Positions 7,398 through 10,047 of a stretch of 10,047 nt of DNA are shown here, piece by piece. This stretch comes from an uncultured Oscillospiraceae bacterium (GTDB taxonomy: Bacteria > Bacillota > Clostridia > Oscillospirales > Oscillospiraceae), in assembly GCA_900756495.1 (NCBI GenBank), contig CAAEKI010000120.1:1-10047 (forward strand), read 5' to 3'. Below the pieces are notes generated by a model. It saw only the letters and a program-made list of their open reading frames with translations. It searched no databases and was not told where the DNA came from. A program made the position numbers and the translations under genes. Position 1 is the stretch's first letter; each line of letters opens with the position of its first letter.

Positions 7398-7472
7398 CCA
7401 AAGGAATGACCAAAAAACACGAAAACGGCCGCCAATTATAGGCATGAATGTACAACCAAAGCACACCCAAAG
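7395..7472 (-). repeat. Three CTTTGGTTG-type direct repeats upstream of the selenoprotein promoter
   Basis: On the - strand CTTTGGTTG occurs at 7461-7453 and 7403-7395, and CTTTGGGTG (one mismatch) at 7472-7464. The two distal copies are 11 bp apart, about one helical turn; the third overlaps the -35 box. This pattern suits binding sites of a regulator, which I cannot identify. Confidence 0.45.
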
Positions 7473-7501
7473 CAAACAACAGCTATCTATGGCGGCCGTT
7501 T
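7410..7501 (-). terminator. Long-loop inverted repeat with T-rich tail behind the TrxR-like gene
   Basis: The 12-bp arms 7501-7490 (AAACGGCCGCCA) and 7434-7423 (TGGCGGCCGTTT) are perfect inverted repeats on either side of 55 nt; ATAG/CTAT pairs (7486-7483 with 7441-7438) may extend the stem. On the - strand the stem runs into TTTTCGTGTTTTTT, so it can end the TrxR-like transcript 28 nt after its stop. The loop is far longer than usual for an intrinsic terminator and contains a perfect TATAAT (7440-7435) and two of the CTTTGG repeats, so another role is possible. Confidence 0.6.
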
Positions 7502-7529
7502 CCACGGAAATTATGAAATTACAATCGCC

Positions 7530-8450
7530 TTAGAGGGAAGTAATATAGCGGCCAAGGGCCATGGCGGCTGTTACGCCGTCGCCCACGGCGGTAGCCATCT
7601 GGGCGGGAGAATTGGTGCGGATATCACCCGCTGCATAGACGCCGGGGATGGCAGTCGCCATCTGCTCGTTTACCGGCACCTGACCGGCGGGTGTCAGCTC
7701 CAGAGTGCCCTGCAGGAACTGGGTGTTGGGCACCAGACCGATGCGGACATAGATGCCCTGCACGTCCAGCATGCGCTTCTCACCGGTGGCTACATCGGAG
7801 ACCTCTACGCCGGTAACCCAGTCGTCACCCACAATGCCCTCGATCTTGGTGCCGCAGATGACCTCGATGTTGGGGTTCTCCTCGGCCCGATCCAGCAGGA
7901 CCCGGGATGCCTTGGGCTGGGCCATGAGCTCCACCACAGTCACCTTGCAGCCCAGGCGCTCCAGGTAAAGGGCCTCTGTGATGCCGCTGTCGCCGGCACC
8001 GGCCACCACCACGCTCTTTCCGGCGCACAGAGCGCCGTCGCAGGTGGCGCAGTAGAACACGCCCTTGTGGGCGAGCTCCTTCTCGCCGGGCACGTTCAGA
8101 AGACGGGGATGAGAACCGCTGGCGATGATAACGCCCTTGCAGGTGAGGGAGCCGTCGTCGGTTTTGACCACCAGATAGCCCTTCTTCTCCTCAATGCCCT
8201 CGACCTCGCCGGTCTCCACCTCGGCGCCGGCGTTGCCCGCCTGCTCCAGCATGGCGGTAGCCAGATCGGGCCCCATGATGCCCTCTGCAAAGCCGGGGTA
8301 ATTCTCAATCAGCTGGCGGCTCATCATCTCGCCGCCCATGGTCTCCTTCTCCAGGATCCCGGTGTTGAGGCCGGCGCGGCTGGTGTAGATGCCGGCGGCC
8401 AACCCGGCGCAGCCGGAGCCAATGATAATGACGTCATAATCGGTAAACAT
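7530..8450 (-). CDS. Thioredoxin-reductase-like FAD-dependent disulfide oxidoreductase
   Basis: A 306-residue low-molecular-weight TrxR-type flavoprotein. It has the N-terminal FAD-binding GSGCAGLAAG (11-20, where GSGPAG is usual), the redox pair Cys134-Ala-Thr-Cys137 followed by DG, the nucleotide-binding GAGDSG (151-156) and the FAD-closing IPGVYAAGDIR (268-278). Typical TrxB carries HRRxxFRA after the second beta strand for the NADPH 2'-phosphate; here the stretch is VELMAQPKAS (173-182), starting with acidic Glu174. The electron donor may thus be NADH, or ferredoxin or flavodoxin, rather than NADPH. An extra Cys142 lies near the active site (CATCDGALC). The ATG follows AGGAGGG by 11 nt. 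Placement directly before the UGSC selenoprotein, with no thioredoxin gene adjacent, suggests it may reduce that protein or a partner; this is inference. It has its own promoter (8490-8518). Confidence 0.93.
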   Translation of the reverse strand: MFTDYDVIIIGSGCAGLAAGIYTSRAGLNTGILEKETMGGEMMSRQLIENYPGFAEGIMGPDLATAMLEQAGNAGAEVETGEVEGIEEKKGYLVVKTDDGSLTCKGVIIASGSHPRLLNVPGEKELAHKGVFYCATCDGALCAGKSVVVAGAGDSGITEALYLERLGCKVTVVELMAQPKASRVLLDRAEENPNIEVICGTKIEGIVGDDWVTGVEVSDVATGEKRMLDVQGIYVRIGLVPNTQFLQGTLELTPAGQVPVNEQMATAIPGVYAAGDIRTNSPAQMATAVGDGVTAAMALGRYITSL

Positions 8451-8489
8451 ACTCTGTCTTGCCCTCCTGTTATTTCGATGGTGTCTTCT

Positions 8490-8518
8490 ATTTTAGCATT
8501 GGGCTGCTCCGCTGTCCA
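8490..8518 (-). promoter_or_regulatory. Sigma-70-type promoter of the TrxR-like gene
   Basis: On the - strand TGGACA (8518-8513) is followed after exactly 17 nt by TAAAAT (8495-8490), preceded by TGC (extended -10). Each box matches 5 of 6 consensus bases. The leader would be about 33 nt and contains the AGGAGGG ribosome site. Confidence 0.75.
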
Positions 8519-8553
8519 ATATGGATCGTTAATATGCGGCTTTCCCCCATTTA

Positions 8554-8576
8554 CCGGGCAAATAGGCACAGCCCGG
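8554..8576 (-). other. Short hairpin after the MaoC-type gene, no T-run
   Basis: CCGGGC (8576-8571) and GCCCGG (8559-8554) on the - strand form a 6-bp GC stem around an 11-nt loop, 14 nt after the stop codon. It is followed by TAAATGGGGG, not a T-tract, so it is not a convincing intrinsic terminator. It might slow or stabilise the mRNA 3' end, and read-through into the TrxR-like gene is possible. Confidence 0.35.
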
Positions 8577-8590
8577 AGATCCCATCTGAA

Positions 8591-9832
8591 TTAGAGGGGC
8601 CGGTCGTACTCGGCGCGGGAGGCCAGCTTCACCACAAAGTCAGACTTGGTGTGGAGCACGCCGTCCTGATTCTCACCCCAGATGTTGACCTCGACCACGT
8701 GGTCGCCGTCCTTGTCCACGAACTTCTTGCCGACCTTGCCCTTCACATAGGTCATGTCGCCGAAGAAGACCATGCGGCGGTCCTGGGAGTCCACGGACTT
8801 GACGAAGGCGTCGTCACCCATCCAGTCGCAGATGCCGTGTACCAGCATCATCTCATTCTGGATACCGGCGGAGTTTGCGTAGGGATAGCCGAAGATATTG
8901 GCGGCGTGGTCGGTATAGTGCCAGTCGCGGCGCAGGATGTGCTCCCCAGTCTCGGGGTCGATGGGGTGGTGCTGGAGGTGGTCGCGCATGACGGCCCACT
9001 TGATGGCGTAGGCGTAGGGGTAGCAGCTGACCATGGTGCGGGCGCAGGCGTCAGCCACATCCATGGGCCCCTTGATGATGACAGGCAGCTCGTCGCCCTC
9101 GTTGACCTCTTCCCAATAGCGGGTCTTGGAGCCGCGGCGGAACTTGCCGGCCAGCTGGTCGTCATAGTTCTGGTGGAGCCGATCCAGCTCCTCCTGGGTG
9201 TAGACGCGGCGCTTCTTGTCCTGATACATTTTGGCCTCTTTGACCTTCTTGCCGCGCTTGCCGGGAGGCGTTGCCATGTAGATGTTGCGGTGCGTCTCGA
9301 TGGCGACGATCTCATCCCGCTGGTTGACATAGTAGCGGGGTACGCTCTCGATAAACATGCGGTAGGGCTTGCCCTCCACATGCTTCTCCTCAAAGCCGGC
9401 ATAGCGGTCATAGATGGAGAAGGAGTCGCCGGGACGGATGGGCTTCAGGTAGTCGTGGCGGCTGCCGCCGGCCAGACGGGCGATGCCGGGAACACGCAGA
9501 CGGCCGCCGAAAGCGGAGCCAAAGGCGATGCAGGTTTCAAAAATAGGAGGCGCAATGATGCCGCCCCAGCGGGTGCCGGCCGCATAGGTGGGATCGCGCC
9601 AGATGGGGTTGGGATCGCCGCAGGCATCGGCATAGTGGCGGATCAGATCCTCGGTGATGTACTTGTAGTTGATGCCGCGCTCATACTCGTCGGTCATGAT
9701 AGCGGTGGAGGGAGGGGGCAGCTTGACCTCGCCGCGGCCCTCGTTGAACTGCGCGATCTTCTCATCCAGCTTTTTGTTCCAGTCTTCGTCGCTCAGATTG
9801 TCCCAGTCATAGGCTTCATCGTAGGTAGCCAT
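8591..9832 (-). CDS. MaoC/FAS1-like acyl dehydratase, double hot-dog
   Basis: A 413-residue protein with two hot-dog domains, like the MaoC-type enoyl-CoA hydratases/dehydratases that add or remove water on CoA-linked acyl chains. The N-terminal domain (about 50-190) has YADACGDPNPIWRDPTYAAG (67-86) and RWGGIIAPPIFE (88-99). Where single-domain R-hydratases have the catalytic His after DxNP, this has Trp78, as I recall is common in FAS1-like N-terminal domains. The C-terminal domain (about 235-410) has HYTDHAANIFGYP (305-317), SAGIQNEMMLVHGICDWMGD (321-340) and probably holds the active site. The ATG at 9830-9832 is chosen because AAGGGG lies 8 nt before it; the upstream in-frame TTG (9848-9850) would swallow that ribosome site. 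The gene follows an enoyl-CoA hydratase by 70 bp, suggesting a shared acyl-CoA pathway. Exact substrate unknown. Confidence 0.88.
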   Translation of the reverse strand: MATYDEAYDWDNLSDEDWNKKLDEKIAQFNEGRGEVKLPPPSTAIMTDEYERGINYKYITEDLIRHYADACGDPNPIWRDPTYAAGTRWGGIIAPPIFETCIAFGSAFGGRLRVPGIARLAGGSRHDYLKPIRPGDSFSIYDRYAGFEEKHVEGKPYRMFIESVPRYYVNQRDEIVAIETHRNIYMATPPGKRGKKVKEAKMYQDKKRRVYTQEELDRLHQNYDDQLAGKFRRGSKTRYWEEVNEGDELPVIIKGPMDVADACARTMVSCYPYAYAIKWAVMRDHLQHHPIDPETGEHILRRDWHYTDHAANIFGYPYANSAGIQNEMMLVHGICDWMGDDAFVKSVDSQDRRMVFFGDMTYVKGKVGKKFVDKDGDHVVEVNIWGENQDGVLHTKSDFVVKLASRAEYDRPL

Positions 9833-9860
9833 TTTTTGTTCCCCTTTCAAATATTTTGAT

Positions 9861-9880
9861 TACCGCGTCTTCACGCGGCA
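9861..9880 (-). other. Small hairpin between enoyl-CoA hydratase and MaoC-type genes
   Basis: On the - strand TGCCGCGT (9880-9873) pairs with ACGCGGTA (9868-9861) across a GAAG loop, 8 bp with one G.U; CAAAT/ATTTG on either side could extend it. No T-run follows, so transcription probably continues into the MaoC-type gene. An mRNA-processing or stability element is possible. Confidence 0.4.
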
Positions 9881-9902
9881 GATTTGACATCGCCTTTGCA
9901 CA

Positions 9903-10047
9903 TCAGCGGCCGCGCCAGGAGGGGGAGCGCTTTTCGAGGAAAGCCGCGACGCCCTCGGCGCGGTCCTCGCTGCCTGATACAATGGCGAAAAGCCGGTTCT
10001 CAAATTCCAGGGCGGCCTCCAGGCTCATATCGGCCCCGTAGTCCACC
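9903..10047 (-). CDS. Enoyl-CoA hydratase/isomerase family protein, C-terminal end only
   Basis: The last 47 codons of a gene entering from the right edge on the - strand, with stop TGA at 9905-9903. The visible tail, VDYGADMSLEAALEFENRLF followed by SEDRAEGVAAFLEKRSP and ending SWRGR, is the classic C-terminus of crotonase-fold enoyl-CoA hydratases (the ...E...F......TED..EG..AFLEKR.P.F.G pattern). The catalytic glutamates and oxyanion hole are outside the window, so the exact reaction (hydratase, isomerase, other crotonase) cannot be assigned. Its place before the MaoC-type gene supports an acyl-CoA pathway. Confidence 0.9.
   Translation of the reverse strand, partial: VDYGADMSLEAALEFENRLFAIVSGSEDRAEGVAAFLEKRSPSWRGR

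Noticed and set aside
9833..9850. TTG at 9850 as the start of the MaoC-type protein
   Set aside because: The extension would encode MKGEQK out of the ribosome binding site itself. The ATG at 9832 has AAGGGG at a proper distance.
8459..9859. A 466-codon + strand ORF opposite the MaoC-type gene
   Set aside because: Its translation is a low-complexity run of Val, Leu, Gly, Ala and His with no recognisable domain. It is an antisense shadow caused by the GC-rich codon use of the real gene.
1..10047. Insertion sequences, CRISPR arrays, tRNA or rRNA genes, prophage genes
   Set aside because: No transposase-like protein, regularly spaced repeat array, tRNA-like cloverleaf or rRNA-like sequence was recognised. 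The inverted repeats found are all intergenic hairpins.

Overview
The window looks like chromosomal DNA of a GC-rich anaerobic Firmicute. The best guess is an Oscillospiraceae-type clostridium (Flavonifractor/Intestinimonas-like). That guess rests on strong AGGAGG-type ribosome sites, GC-rich third codon positions, a clostridial-style selB followed by a LysR regulator, and a selenoprotein gene decoded through an in-frame UGA. The genus is inference only.

Layout. Positions 1-1907 (+ strand) hold the 3' part of selB (selenocysteine-specific elongation factor) and, 21 bp on, a LysR regulator of the type associated with selenium metabolism. A strong, probably bidirectional, hairpin terminator (1911-1953) separates these from a long block transcribed on the - strand. 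In order of transcription (right to left) the block contains: the C-terminal end of an enoyl-CoA hydratase (9903-10047), a double hot-dog MaoC/FAS1-type acyl dehydratase (8591-9832), a thioredoxin-reductase-like flavoprotein (7530-8450), a UGSC-family selenoprotein (5525-7297), a MatC/SLC13-like carboxylate carrier (4051-5394), a MATE efflux protein (2569-3963) and a nitroreductase (1976-2572). The last two overlap by 4 bp.

The key point is 5525-7297. A simple gene caller would break it into a 104-residue ORF and a 479-residue ORF, because the codon at 6983-6985 is TGA. The two halves are in the same frame, with no other stop between them, and the junction reads Cys-Sec-Gly-Ser-Cys, the signature of UGSC-family selenoproteins. 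A candidate bacterial SECIS hairpin starts 7 nt after the UGA. The result is one 590-residue selenoprotein in which the UGSC domain is fused to a large C-terminal domain.

How the genes may work together (inference): SelB supplies selenocysteine insertion and the LysR protein may tie expression to selenium status. The UGSC protein resembles, in active-site logic, the selenoprotein reductases of Stickland-type metabolism. The adjacent TrxR-like flavoprotein could reduce it, the MatC-like carrier could import an organic-acid substrate, and the MaoC-type dehydratase and enoyl-CoA hydratase could handle acyl-CoA products. The substrate is unknown and cannot be read from the sequence. The MATE/nitroreductase pair is probably a separate efflux/detoxification unit.

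Regulatory sequence visible: sigma-70-type promoters upstream of the selenoprotein gene (7368-7397) and the TrxR-like gene (8490-8518); three copies of a CTTTGGTTG-type motif upstream of the selenoprotein; a long-loop inverted repeat (7423-7501) behind the TrxR-like gene; and a hairpin between the selenoprotein and the carrier gene. No tRNA, rRNA, CRISPR array or insertion sequence is seen. No gene-free stretch exceeds about 232 bp.
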